Positions 42,088 to 55,209 of a stretch of DNA of 64,000 nucleotides are shown here, one piece after another; position 1 is the stretch's first letter, and every line of letters starts with the position of its first letter. The DNA is taken from contig CM062293.1 of assembly GCA_031216915.1 (NCBI GenBank), positions 151,412,285 through 151,476,284 on the forward strand. Direction: 5' to 3'. The notes beneath the pieces are model-generated. The model worked only from the letters and a program-made list of their open reading frames with translations. It made no database searches and was not told the origin of the DNA. The position numbers and the translations under genes are program-made. The stretch is from Pictodentalium vernedei. Its lineage: Eukaryota; Mollusca; Scaphopoda; Dentaliida; Dentaliidae.

Positions 42088-44686
42088 CTGAAAAATGAAA
42101 AAGCAGTTAACCCTTTATCTAACAAATTGGCATATCCCCCCACATAATTAACAAATTGCGCAGATGAAAAAAAATTATTTTTCAAAAGCATTCAACAAAA
42201 CCATTTCATGTGACCTGCTCATTGGAACGACCTTCTCAAGTTGTTTAGATCCTTGCTAGAATATGACAGGCCTCTTAGATTTCTATGGTAGAAGTTGGAT
42301 TGGTTAGATGCTGTAAAAAGTCTATTGAAAAATGTATGAGGACTCTGTGATCAAGTGGTCAGGTTATATTGGTGCTATCGGATCAAGGAACTGGGAAGTG
42401 GGATTATTGTGATATTCTACTGCTCATTGGCACAAATATTGTTGTATAAGCTTATAGCTTACTGCCGAATCCACATTAATGTATGTAATAACTTTTTTAT
42501 ATGTACTCTTGAAATAAATAATGTTTAAACTAAATATTGTTCAGTACTTCAAAACAAGTTTTCTATTTGTAGAAACCAGTCAGGAACCTTTGGTGTCAGA
42601 AACAGGCAGGATAAGGCTTGGGATTGGGAAAGTGTATTCATTTTTATGGGTGGGAGAGGATGGGGTAGCTTCAGCCTTTGGGTAGAAGGATCACAAAATG
42701 TTTGCGTTAAGCATTAAAACTTACTTATAACTAGTGAAAGGTACAAGCAAACAGCCAGGATTGTACAGTAGGGGATTGCCTTTTCTTTTTTTTTTTGGGG
42801 GGGGGGGGTGGTGGGGGGTTGTGGGTGGGTGCATGGCAGGCAATTGGGAGGGAGACTTCTCAAATAAAATTTTGCAAAATTTAGTGTTCTAAGATTGAAT
42901 TTGAATTTGTTGTGCATGTCGGCCAATAGTGATTAACCAATTATTGGCAATTGTGTCTGATATTGGCTGATTTTAAGCCATTGGTTGACCATCGGTAGAA
43001 GTGTTTGAACATCGGTTCATGCCAATGGTTACATGGAACACCACAGTATCAAAATTGTTCGTATTTACATTTGATTCACGACCTCATACAAGCAGTAATT
43101 AGCTTAATAAGTTGCCACATTGATTGGTAGTAGTGTTGAAATGATTTGTGGATTATTCAACATAATATCCCACTCCCTGTACAAGTTACATATACACTGA
43201 CAGCACCCCTTCAGTACCATGAATAAATTGCTGTTTCATCATTTGATATCACTGACAGCTCATTTGTAAACAATCTAGTTACCCAATTCTTTTTTATTTA
43301 CTGTCAAGACAAAGTAGACAATAACAAATGAACATAAAATGGACTCATCAGCCGATTGTTTTCACAGTAGGAGTATAACTTCAATCTGTTGTGCATGTTA
43401 CTTATCTATATAAACAATCTAAAAATAGTGTATTGCCATTTTGTGCATGGACTTATGGGATTGGTCATCATTTGTGAAACATTATAATTTTCCATTCGGG
43501 ATTTTCGGCACTAGACACGTGAATACAAATCTATGAAATGGAGTGAATTGTAGTGTTGAAAATACAGCTGTTATAAATGTATTTTCAGTCATCGATTTTT
43601 GCACCACAACGAAACCAATCTGAATTACTGTGTACAAAATGGGACCTACTTTTGTTTTGACCTGTATATCCACGTGGGTTTTGAATCTAAAATTCAAATT
43701 GGGACATAAATCAGTGATTAAATTAAGTAAATAAATATATGTTATTTAATTGCCCTTTGATATATTTTATTCAATTTCATCTTGAAACAAAATTTAAATG
43801 TAGGTGGCATTTAAAAATAGTATGGGTGTAAGTCATTAATTTTTGCATCGATCAATGACGCTGCGCTGTCAACATGTTTCTGCAGACTTCGTATTTTTAT
43901 TTTGATACACACAGTGACTCACTCTTGAGATCAACGGGCATATCAACCTAACTGTACTGTAAAAATTAACCCCATTCTAGGTGATCTTGAATCTACTACT
44001 CCTTTTGGTTGTGACATCTGACATCGGCACCCACAATTGGCCGAATGTACACTCAACTAATTGGCAGGCAGATGACGGTTACAAATCCTTATTGGTTAAG
44101 CACAACAGGCCAATACTGGGGACCATTTTGGGGTTCTATGTGATGTGAAACTTGCATTGGGGCAATGTTTTGGGGGGTTTTATTAGGGGGGCGAGCAGCA
44201 GAAAATCTTGAGTGGGGTGAAAACAGTCCCCAACCACACCCTATGTGTACACGCCTGGAATATCGTCTTATTGTTAGAAAACGTATTGAAAACAACAACC
44301 TATATAGAATGTAGGAAACATGGAGGATTTCATTCACAAGATGAGTGAATGGTATGTGGATGTACAGGGAGGGCTGAGTTCATGAATACCAACTGTGAGG
44401 TTGGTACCCGACTTTTAGACCTAACTCATTTTTTCGTGGTTTATAACCAACTTGGAATTTCTATCAGGTGTGTGATTGTACTCATGCATGCACTACAAAT
44501 TCTCTTATCTGCTGATAAATGCATGTCAATAGTGATAAAAGTCCAATTTTGATTGGTGAACCCACCACTTCAGCCCATTTGTGACCTTTGACCACTTATC
44601 ACCAGACTGCTTTTGAGAGAATCTTGACAAGTTGAAACATTTTTCTGATACCATTTTCTTCGTGAATTTATATCGAAAACAAGAAT
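42088..44686. other. Intron sequence between exons a and b, before DIRS A2
   Basis: No exon or transposon ends found. G-rich run at about 42795-42825. Some CGGCCAATAG-like repeated phrases near 42925-43020. Confidence 0.5.
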
Positions 44687-44724
44687 GTTAAAAAATTTAT
44701 AGTAATTTATATATTTTTTATACT

Positions 44725-44915
44725 TACCAATGACCCAGACATAGCTGGTGCTAACTCTTAAAAATCTAGGGCCAAACACAAATTTTGCCCCCCAATCCCC
44801 AAAATTTGCATCTAAAACCAAAAGAAATCATGTCCTGAAGGACCTCCATACTTTGCCCTTACTGCGCATGCGCAGTGTCAAGGACGTTCCGAAATTGGCG
44901 CCAATTATCATTCTT
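44725..44915. repeat. A2 inverted terminal repeat, element 3' side
   Basis: 191 bp, pairs with 51324-51513. Private variants shared by both ends: AGACATAGCTGG and CAGTGTCAAGGACGTTCCG. NRF-1-like palindrome at 44863-44874. Confidence 0.93.
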
Positions 44916-44990
44916 ACAAGCAGTGCCTGGTCAGCGCTATGTACTCAGCAGGGAGGTATGAGTTCCCAACTCCTGGGAGGGCCATCCCCG

Positions 44991-45078
44991 TCTGGGTCAT
45001 TGGTAAGTATAAAAAATATATAAATTACTATAAATTTTTTAACATTTTTATACTGTACCAATGACCCAGACATAGCTG
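44991..45078. repeat. A2 internal complementary region (ICR)
   Basis: 44991-45043 is the reverse complement of 44687-44739. 45044-45078 is the reverse complement of 51491-51525. It carries the A2 variant AGACATAGCTG. Confidence 0.95.
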
Positions 45079-45683
45079 AATAGTAAAAAGGCTGGAGGGC
45101 CTAGGACATAGAGGAAACTCCAATAAGCTCAACTATATAATATAGAGTCAACCCCTCAAGGAGAAAAGGAGTATTAGGCTTTACATGTATCTTTCTTATT
45201 TTATGTTAAATTAGAAAGATACAATACCCTTCATAATTGAGCACAATAATATTCATGTTCTCTATTAACATCCAGTATAACCCTTTATACTAATTATTTT
45301 TAAAGTAAGCCAATAAATAAAGTTAGTCCAGAGAATTGAGACTCTTTATATTCTTTAAAAGTGTCCGAGGATTGTATATTAACGCCCGTTTGACACTTGA
45401 CATATACAAATGCTTCACACCGAGCTACACTTTAAAAATATGACATGAATGAATTTTTAACATTAATATTACACTTTAAAACCATCCCAGAAACGACTCA
45501 GAAATACTGACTTCGGAGGAGGCATTCCCTTGCTTTTCACTATAAAGCAGGTGACCTAAAGGAACACCCTCCCCCCCCCCCCCCCCTTCCCCTTGCCCTG
45601 GGTCAAATAGCCCAGAGCGAAGAGGGCAGCCGGACGGAGTCACTGCCAGAACAGAAAGCCTGCATAACTATAGTTGCAACTGT

Positions 45684-47319
45684 TTAGAGGACGACATTCT
45701 GAGCAACAGATAACGGACCTAAACAATGCAGGTCTCCAGAAATGGACTCAATATTCCTGAGATAAAAATTCGTGAATGTGGATGGCTGAGACCAATAAGC
45801 AGCCTTCATTAAATCTGTAATAGCAATACTATTAGCGTAAGCCCAAGATGTAGAAAGAGCTCTTACTTCATGAGCCGAAATCTTAAGCACAGACTGCTGA
45901 GAAGAAGATAAATTTTTATAAGCAGTACGGATAGTTAATTGAATCCATCTAGCAATAGAATGGACCGAAATGTCCTTTCTATTAGGCATCAGAGACAGAA
46001 AGAAACGTTTTCGTCCCTTTCTGATAAACTGAGATCTCTGTTTATAGATACGTAACGCTCTAACAGGACAGAGTAAAGGCCTACGCCCGTCTGAAGACGG
46101 AAGGGCCTTAATAACAATAGGTTCCGGATATTTATTAGGAGCCTGATTCTTAGCTAAAAATCCCACATTAGTAGTGAAGGTGATAGTGTTCCCAACACTA
46201 CGATAGTGAGAATCATCCACCGACAGTGCATGAAGCTCACTGACTCTTCTAGCAGAAGAGAAAGCTAAGAGAAAAGCTGTCTTATAAGACAAGAATTTGA
46301 AATCTACTGTCACAAGAGGTTCAAATGGCTTTTCCTTCAGTTTAAGAAGAACCCAAGCTAAATTCCACTTAGGAATTAACCTAAGAGTTCTGGGTCTATT
46401 TATCGAGAAGTTTCTAACTAACTTAGATAAAGAGACATTAGATCCAATTTGTAAACTATCATGATGTGCATAGGTATCAGATAACATAGACCTATAACCC
46501 TTAATAGTAACAGGCTGCAGTTTGATTTCGTCAAACAAGTATACTAGAAAGTTTGCAATGTCTGGTATGGAGGGATCAAAAATATCAACAGAATGATCCA
46601 TATACCAACGACGAAAAACCTTCCACTTAGCCGCATAGTTTAGCGAAGAGGAGGTCCTCCTACAGTTAGAAATCGTGTCCACTGCTCGTCCTGTAAAGTG
46701 CTTGTCATGCAAGAAGGACCGCACAACGGAAAAACGTGAAGGTTGAGACCTTGCGGGTTGTGATGAAGTTGACGCGGTTTCCCCTGTGAAAGAAGATCCT
46801 CCCGTGGAGGAAGCTTTTGCGGTAGGTCCCACAACAGACACCTGAGAAGATTTATCCACGGTCTCTGTGGAGACAGAGATGCTACCAACAGAATCTTGCA
46901 TTGAGATTGTTTTATCTTTAGCAATACTTGCTGAATTAACGGCGCTGGAGGATACGCATATCCTATCATTCCATCCCAAGGGATCGACAGAGCGTCTACT
47001 GCAAAAGCTCTTGGATCCGGACACGGAGACACATACGTCTGCAACTGATTGTTGAGATGTGTCGCAAATAAGTCTATCATTGGCCGTTCCCATTGGTAGC
47101 AAATCTGATTGAATACTTGTTTGTTGAGAGTCCACTCCGACGGCAACAAGCAACCCTTTCGTGAAAGGGAGTCTGCTAGTATGTTCAGACGACCCGGTAT
47201 ATGACGGACCGAAAGTAGTACTTGATGTTCTAGAGCAAACAGAAGGATTCTTTCCGTTAGATTGAACAACGGAACTGAATGAGTGCCTCCCTGATTCCGT
47301 ATATACGCCACTACTGTCG
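45684..47319 (-). CDS. A2 tyrosine recombinase ORF
   Basis: Same recombinase as A1, with the catalytic set present: ARRVSEL, HEVRAL and FTNFYLRNI lie at about residues 303, 428-431 and 464 when counted from the Met at 47153. The open frame reaches upstream to a stop at about 47320 that replaces an Arg codon (CGA to TGA) relative to A1. The overlapping N-terminal extension is therefore separated (48290-47325). If the true start is internal, the enzyme may be intact. It would integrate circular DIRS DNA. Confidence 0.82.
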
Positions 47320-48547
47320 TATTGTCAGATAGGATTTGGACATGAGCATTGTGAATAATGTCCATCCAATGACGTAACGCAAGCCAAATTGACATCATTT
47401 CCTTGATGTTTATGTGCTTGCCCAGGAATTGCGGATCCCAAAGACCCTGGCATCTCGAATCCGTTGGGATCAATGATGCACCCCAACCTGTTTGACTGGC
47501 ATCCGTCATAATGGTAAAACTCGGATCCGGCAACTGCAGCAGAACTCCCTGAGTTAACCACTGAATGTTTGCCCAAGTCTGAATCTCTCGTTTCACTTGA
47601 TCTGACAAGAGAACGTCTATGTCGAGCGAATGAATTTTCACACTCCAATTCTGAGTCAAGAAAATTTGGAGAGGACGCGTGCGTAACCGCCCCATCGGAC
47701 CTCTGAAGAATGTCATCCAGGTAGGCCGACGTTACCGCCGACGAATGAGCTCGGAAATACATCATTACCGAGTTCATTACCCGAGTGAAAGCCCAGGGTG
47801 CTAGGTTCAAACCGAAGCACATCGCCCGGAATTGATACACCACTCCTAGGACTGCGAAGCGTAGATACTTTCTGAATGTCGGATGTACCATGACGTGAAA
47901 GTACGCATCTTGAGATCTATGCTTGTTGCATAATCGTTCACCTGAATACTCGCTCTGACCGATCGAATCGTCTCCATATAAAACTTCGGAGCGACGATCA
48001 GCTTGTTTATCCAGCTCAAATCTATGACTGGACGGAACGAGCCGTCTGGTTTCGGAACCAGAAACAGATGGCTGTAGAATCCCGGTGTCTCCTGGTTTTC
48101 TGCGACCTCTACCGTTTTCTTCCTTAAAAGAGACTGCACCTCTGATAACAGAGCGTCTCTTTTCTGTGGATTTGACGGAAGTTGAGTCCATTTTGGACTT
48201 CGAGTTAATGGAGGCTTTCGCTTGAAGGATATCTTTAGACCTTCCGAAATCACCCCTCTCACCCAAGGGTCGTCCGTAATCGACGCCCACTCTTGTGAAA
48301 AACTCGACAACCTTCCGCCAACCGGAACGCGATAGAGGTTGAAGCCATCACCTCCTGGACCTGCAAGGCCTGCGGGAGGAGAAACCACGTCCTCCGCGAC
48401 CCGCACCTCGTCCCGTCGACCTCGGGGCGTCCGACCGGTTGTCCCGGCCCGAAGGACGTCCCGCACGTGAGTCGCTGCCTTGACGGTCTCTTGAATAAGA
48501 CCAAGAGGACGTACCGGAACCTCTATAGGAACCTCTCTTGGGCGCAT
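46640..48547 (-). pseudogene. A2 RT-RNase H remnant with frameshift and 275-bp deletion
   Basis: RT starts like A1 (FYSHLFLVPKPDGSFRPVI) but shifts frame after SIDLK through loss of one T near 47911. The segment after YLDDILQ is deleted: sequence equivalent to A1 15991-16265 is missing at 47690. RNase H and the DIRS C-terminal segment (47716-46640) are fully open, and the two codons that are stops in A1 read Trp and Lys here. RT is inactive; RNase H is intact in sequence. Confidence 0.88.
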
Positions 48548-50433
48548 TAGACCCAGAAGTGCCTGTCTTACTCTTATCTGCCGTGTCCGACTTCTTAGAA
48601 GCAGATTTAAACAGCAGAGAATCCGAAGCTTTCTTAGTAATTTTATCGTAAATTGCAGAAAGCTTGCCGTCGAAGAGAAGTTCTCCGGAGACCGAAGCGA
48701 CTCTGAGAGAGTTCTTCACCTTACTATCCACGAGTGTGGATGTAGCTAGGGCTGCGTCACGTCTAACCAACTCCAGGTTTGCCACTGAAAGGGCGGAGTT
48801 ACACGTGGAATAAGCTACTGACCTTGAAAGAAGTCTTAAAGAGGATTGTAAATCCTGGAATTCTTTCCCTTGAAGACGCAGTGATAATGCCTTAGTAAGG
48901 TGGTCTGCGTAAGATAAAGCATCTAAACTGGCTCTGTTAGACGAAATTTGGTTGGAATAGACGTAGACGACGGTAATGATAATTCTAAGTCTTCCGCCTC
49001 GTCGTCCATACGCAGAGGAACTCTCGGGATACCCTGTCCTGCCGTATCGAATTTATTCCTTGCATTAATGAAAGGCAGGTTAAGAGCATTGGCGGACAAG
49101 AAACCCGCTTTTCCTGTTTTGGAAGCAAGTTTGAATATAGCGTCGTTCAATAATTCAAATGTTCTTGTGACATTATTGGACTGAGACGGAAACTCGGGAG
49201 CGATGTCCCTGAACCGCTCAAAGAAATCAGTGTCCAATGACGCTATAATTCTCTTGTCCGGTACCGCAGCAGTCTGGCCCGATGAACAACCTGAGGAAGA
49301 AAGCGCCGGATGAAGTCCACAGCAGCTTTATGTTGTTCCGAAAGGGATAGCTCCAAGTCATCCGTATCCCTTTCACCATCCGGTCGGACCTCATGATGCT
49401 CCCGGTCGTCCGCACCCGATGCTTCGGCAGAGCGTACCGACCCAGCGCCGTCGAATAATTCCCGATCCGACACCGTTTCTGTCGGTTGCTGGGATGCTGC
49501 GATAAGTTGTGCTATTTGAACAAGCACGTCCGACATCGAGGCCTGCGGAGGCGCAGTCTTTCGCTGCTTCGCCGAGGGCAGCTCCGCATCTAGTGACTCT
49601 CGCATACTCTTCCTATGCGAACGTCCGGAGTCAACCGGCCTCATGTCCCTGGCTACTGGATGGCGTGACCTGGTCGCCGAAGAATCCCTGATCGGCGAAG
49701 CTGGTAGAATATCGGCGGTCAAGTAGCCAAGGTGCGGTCGTGAGCGCTGGTGAGAGGAAGAAGCCTGAGCAGTCTCAGTGGACTGCCTATACAACGGAGC
49801 GTCCCGAGCGACGGACGTGTGCTCCGCTTGCGACACATTTTGTACCACAACATCTGGTCCCAGATGTTGTTGTACGAGAGAGGGGCCTCTCTCGCTCGCG
49901 GCCCGGCTGGACCTGGACGAGCTAGGAACCGGACTCGAAGGCTTCCTCCGAACTCTCCTACTATCCGCCGTCACTGGGTGTGCACGTTGAATGTTTATAG
50001 TGCTCGCATCACCCAACATTTCCTCCTGGACCGCATCGGACGAACCCGGCTGCCGAACCATTCGGTGAATGGACGCTACACCGGGCGAGCTAGCGGACGA
50101 CATTTGTCTTATGTCCATGAGCACTTTTGCCGCTAGCTCTGTATTCATTTGTGACAACGGAAACGCACTTGCGGAAGATAACATGGAAACATCACCCTGT
50201 TCTTATTCCTCTGAAATAGAAACTGATAGAGTAGAGTGACCCTGCGGAGAAAGAGCCGGCATAGCCCTTTCTCCACTAACAACATATCGTGACACACGTT
50301 TCCAATGTTTGTCATCCCAATATTGACATATTGAACAGGGATTAGTGCGAGTACACTGACTACAATTAATACAATGATCATGAAAGTCAGAGGAAGATTT
50401 CTTCCTATTACAATTTGAACAATATCCTTTCAT
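48348..50433 (-). pseudogene. A2 gag-like pseudogene
   Basis: Starts MKGYCSNCNRKK with the same cysteine pattern as A1. A stop (TAA where A1 has Pro, after SISEE) occurs at about 50202. The frame then stays open to about 49243, where one base is lost near 49280 (GPDCCGTG). A further deletion of about 19 bp near 48950 breaks the helical block. The Arg/Gly/Ser-rich end is recognisable (GRGAGRGGRGFSSRRP). Confidence 0.82.
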
Positions 50434-51323
50434 TATGAAAAGTCAACAACAAGTCCTAGTACTCGCACAAACCCCTAAACACAAAGATACATAATAACAT
50501 GATCCATTAATATTGAAAAAACAATTGAAAATCAAAATAATTTTTGAAAAATATTTTTTTTCAGCGAAGCCCAAGTTTCTGAAAAGTAACATTGAGCCCC
50601 AATGGATCCCAAGGCTAAGTGTGGTCAAAAATTTTAAAATTATATAAAATAATTATTGCAACACTTACGGATAATAATAATGTATCTTATAGTGAGATAA
50701 ACTACTCCAAAGGCAAACAGCCCTCCTCAAAAGAGACTGTTGCCAATGTAAACAAACAGTGTAAAAACACCAGAAAACATGACTCCAGGCACTGACAATA
50801 CTGGCCCGAAATCAGTCATCAAAATTACACACTATCTGATGCAAAACAGAGACTCCCAGGGGAGAATCTGCAGAACATCAGATGGTAGATGCAGAACACA
50901 ACGTTTATACACCCATGGGTGAAAACGTAAACATGGGGAAAATAACAGAATTCATTCTGTAACCAAGCTAATTCTCCCAAGAGAATTTAGAAATGATCTT
51001 TCTCAAAAATATGCCAAAAGCATGGGAGAATAGCAAGGGGGGACTTAGAAGACCAGGGGAGAGGAAACACTGAATAAGCAGTGCAACTTTATAGCAAGAA
51101 TGACTACAACAGGCCCATGCCTCGAAAATAGGCAACTTAACATAATTTCATAAAAATTTTTAAGTACAGCCCTGATTATTTTTTGTCACTCCTTTCTCCT
51201 CTCCTCCTTGTATATCCTCCTTAGAATCACCATTTCTCCAATAATTACGTGTCTGGCATCCTTTAAACTGAGATTTACAAGCACAAAGATCAGTGAGATG
51301 TTGACTGATGAAGGGCCAAACAG
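50434..51323. other. A2 5' leader
   Basis: Non-coding, parallel to A1 19070-19905. Confidence 0.7.
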
Positions 51324-51513
51324 AGAATGATAATTGGCGCCAATTTCGGAACGTCCTTGACACTGCGCATGCGCAGTAAGGGCAAAGTATGGAGGTCCTT
51401 CAGGACATGATTTCTTTTGGTTTTAGATGCAAATTTTGGGGATTGGGGGGCAAAATTTGTGTTTGGCCCTAGATTTTTAAGAGTTAGCACCAGCTATGTC
51501 TGGGTCATTGGTA
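51324..51513. repeat. A2 inverted terminal repeat, element 5' side
   Basis: 190 bp partner of 44725-44915, with NRF-1-like palindrome at 51364-51375. Confidence 0.93.
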
Positions 51514-51783
51514 CAGTATAAAAATGTAATCAGCTGAGAAGTATTTCACTTATTTCCCAAAACTCAACCTTACCCCTATACCTTAAAACAGCATTCGGTG
51601 GACATAGAGTATGAACTTTCTAGATAAATGTTTTGATATAAAGATGCCAGGTCAGAAATGCTATCATGCATTTTTATGACCACCATATACCCTTCTAACG
51701 AAAAAACCTTCATGGGAATTTATCCATTTGTTTGGTAGTAACAGGTCATATTTTGCCTACCTGGCTGAAGGACTATTAGTGAT

Positions 51784-54318
51784 AAGAAAACTAGAGGCTC
51801 TACAGAGCCTGTAATCCTCACCTGGAAATATATATAAAAATGTGATTTCCCATAGGCTTTCCATGGTAACTATGAGCTGCAATTGTGGCCATGTTTGCAA
51901 CATTACATCAAAATTACATAAGGATCATTGGTAGAAGGTGTCCCAGTCTTCAATCACGTGAAGTTTCAAAACATTTGAATCTATCAAACAGAATCATAAA
52001 ATGTCTCTGGTGGCCATATTTTCCAGCCAATGGGAACAAAAAAGAGGATCGTTTGTAGGGGGCCTCCTATAGACCATTCTTGCCAAGTTTTGGTTCATGT
52101 CAGCTCAATAGTTCCAGAGAGAAGATGAAAATATGATTTCCTATAGTTTTTTTCTATAGTAACTATCAACCGCAATTGTGGCCATGTTTGCAAAACGTTC
52201 AACATTAAAATGAGGAAGGTTGGTGGAGGGTGTCCCAGTTATCAACCATGCAAAGTTTCAAAACATTTGGCCCTGTGGTTTCAGAGGAGAAGAGTTTTCA
52301 AAATTGACCAGTCAGAATCAAAGAATGCTTCTGGTGGCCACGTTTGTTCACCCAACAGGAATAAAGTGAGTAACAGTTGTAGAGAACCTCTCATAGACAA
52401 TGCCTGCCAAGTCTGGTTCACATTCGCTCAGTACTTTCAGTGAAGACGATGAAAATGTGATTTCCTATAGGATTTCTATAGTAAATATAAGCCACAATTG
52501 CAGCCATAATTGCAACCCGATGAAGATTAAAATAAAGATCCTTGGTAGAGGGGGTTACAGTCATCAGTCACATTAAGTTTTTTCAAACCATTTGGCCTTG
52601 TAGTTTCAAAGAAGATTTTCTTGAAAATGCCCACATTTATGAATTCTGTTTCCACAAAAAAAATCAGTGAAAAAAGGGTTAAAATATTTTGAAAATTACA
52701 ATTTTTTCAGACAGTATTCTCTTTCAAAATAGCTTTTGGATAGGTAAAGGGTTACAGGAATCTTAAAAGATGTACAATAATTACTGTCATCTGAGCTGAC
52801 ATGATTGCAAGATAACAAACAAACTTCCCCAGATTTTCTAAATAATCTGTCAGCTCTTATCAAACATAATTAGATTACAGCTGAAGATATCAACCTACAG
52901 TTGCACTTGTTTTACAGTACAAGTCAAAATAAGTTGTGTAGGATAATCCTATAAACTATGTATCTTTTCTCTTCCTACACTGATAAGACCAGAAGCTGAC
53001 ATCATTTTCTGGAAAGCTCTCACTGATAGCTTTTCCAGAAAATGTCAGATTCTGATCTCGTCAGGGCAGAAGCTGCAGTCTTCTTAGTTTATTGCAGTTA
53101 TGCTACAGCTTATTTTGACTTGTACTGTAAACACAATATTTTTGGGGTTTTTTTCCCCAGTTCTCAGTGGAGAAAAAACTGGAACCAACTCTTTCCAGAT
53201 TCTCAAAAACCAAGTATTTTGCTGACAGTACTGATCTTCGTGCAGACAGGAGAGTCATTGGGTTAAGCATTAGAATATAGCCTCTGGTGGCCACATATTT
53301 CCATCCTCTCATAGACCATTCCTGTGAAGTTTGGCTCACGTCGGCTCAGTAGTTCCAGAGAAGAAGATGAAAATGTGATTTCCCATAGGGTTTCTATAGT
53401 AACTATAAGTCGCAATTGTGGCCATGTTTACAACCCGATCAACATTAAATGAGGATCGTTGGTAGAGAGGGTCCCAGACATCACTTATGTGAAGTATCCA
53501 AACATTTGGCATGGCAGTTTCAGAGGAGAAGATTTTTGAAAATCCACCTATCAGAATCAAAGAATGCCTCTGGCGGCCATGTTTTTCAACCCACGGGAAC
53601 AAAATGAGGATCATTTGTAGAGGACCTCCCATAGACCATCCCTGCCAGGTTTGGTTCACGTTGACTCAGTAGTCCAGGAGAAGAAGATGAAAATGTGATT
53701 TCCCATAGGGTTTCTATAGTAACTATAAGCTGCAATTGTGGCCATGTTTGCAACCCGATCAACATTAAATGAGGATCATTGATAGAGGGGGTCCCAGTCA
53801 TCATTTATGTGAAATATCAAAACATTTGGCCTGGCAGTTTCAGAGGAGAAGATTTTTGAAAATCCACCAATCAGAATCAAAGAATGCCTCTGGCGGTCAT
53901 GTTTTTCAACCCACAGGAACAAAATGAGCATCGTTTGTAGAGGACCTCCCATAGACTATCCCTGCCAAGTTTGTTTTCACATCGCCTCGGTTTTTCCAGA
54001 GAAGAAGATGAAAATGTGATTTCCCATAGGGTTTATTTAGTAGTTATAAGCTGCAATTGTGGCCATGTTTACAACCTGATCAACATTAAATGAGGATCGT
54101 TGGTAGAGGGGGTCCCAGTCATCATTTATACGAAGTTTCAAAACATTTGGCCTGGCAGTTTCAGAGGAGAAGATTTTTGAAAATCCACCAACCAGAATCA
54201 AAAAATGCCTTTGGAAGACGAGTTTTTTATCCGACGGGAACAAAATGAGGATCGTTTGTAGAGGACCTCCCATAGACCATTCCTGCCAAGTTTGGTTCAC
54301 ACCGGCTCAGCAGTTACA

Positions 54319-54349
<31 letters not shown>

Positions 54350-54439
54350 GACGCCAGATGACGGACGACGGACAATGGACGACGACGGATGCCAAGTGAT
54401 GAGAAAAGCTCACATGGCCTTTTAGGCCAGGTGAGCTAA
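51784..54439 (+). mobile_element. HINE-like element E10
   Basis: Begins with a diverged ACTAGAGGCTCTACAGAGCC and CCTCACCTGG. Ends ATGGCCTTTTAGGCCAGG then TGAGCTAA after a GACGACGGA stretch (54352-54385). Core units repeat at about 320 bp (GAAAATGTGATTTCC at 53370, 53690, 54010, 54330). It is interrupted by unrelated sequence around 52620-53270 that includes MITE M4. Confidence 0.7.
52915..53127. mobile_element. Tc1/mariner-like foldback MITE M4 (213 bp)
   Basis: Ends CAGTACAAGTCAAAATAAG and, inverted, CAGTACAAGTCAAAATAAG, with TA on both sides. The interior folds further around ATTTTCTGGAAAGCT / AGCTTTTCCAGAAAAT. Starts CAGTAC like M1 and M2. Confidence 0.75.
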
Positions 54440-55209
54440 AAAGGGGACAACTGCATCTTTAAAAGGCGTTTTGATACTCGAGAGTGATTAGAAAGCACTT
54501 TTACATCTTCTCTCAACATCACAATCTTTGAAAATCTAAAATTTAACACGTTTCAAGCTAGTTTTTCAGCCAAAGCTCAGTTCCAGATGCAAAAGATCCT
54601 GAAAATCTTCTTGGTTGATATCAAGGAAAGATCCAAAGTACTTCAAATGGGGATTATGAAAACTGATGGCAGGTGCTAAACTTGTCATTCACGGGCAGAG
54701 ATTATAAGGTGGCCATAAAAAGAGGTATCATATTGAAAAAGAAAACATCCAATGGTCAGTAAAAATAAAAGTTCATTCACCCCACAAAATACATATCATG
54801 AGAATTCAGCAAAAATTTACTGTAACAATGCGAGTTATGAGTGCAAAGAAAGTGCAATTGTAAAAACTTTGCATGTTCATTTGATTCCGATAAGGACAAT
54901 CAATCAAAGTTGTTGTTTTATAATCTTGCCAAATTCCAGATCGGTAGTAAAAAAAATCTGGAGTGTATACATATATCTCCTAACAGCAGAAGGTCAATGT
55001 GCATGGTTAAGAGGTACACATTGTAGATTTTGGGTGAGTATATTTCAAGCTTGTTAACAGCAATCTGTAAGTACTGTCAGACACAACTACACTCACACAT
55101 GACAGTCTGCAGTGAAAGACTGAAACTTTGTTTTTCATTTTTATTATTCCAGAAAAGATGCAGGAATGGACAAAAACAAATATCTTTTCTACAAATATAT
55201 ACCACTTAA
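54440..55209. other. Intron sequence, no feature recognised
   Basis: AT-rich. Open frames are short with no recognised product. Confidence 0.5.

Larger units (their letters stand above)
44687..51525 (-). mobile_element. DIRS-type retrotransposon A2
   Basis: Same family and layout as A1 and very similar in sequence, 6.84 kb. It is shorter mainly by a deletion of about 275 bp in RT. It lies in the intron between lipid-transfer exons a and b, in the sense orientation of that gene. gag and RT are broken; RNase H and the recombinase domain are open. Confidence 0.92.

Noticed and set aside
43130-43570. AGTGTTGAAA motifs resembling the hAT terminal repeat of 21212-22391
   Set aside because: Only short one-ended matches in the same orientation; no opposite end or 8-bp duplication found.
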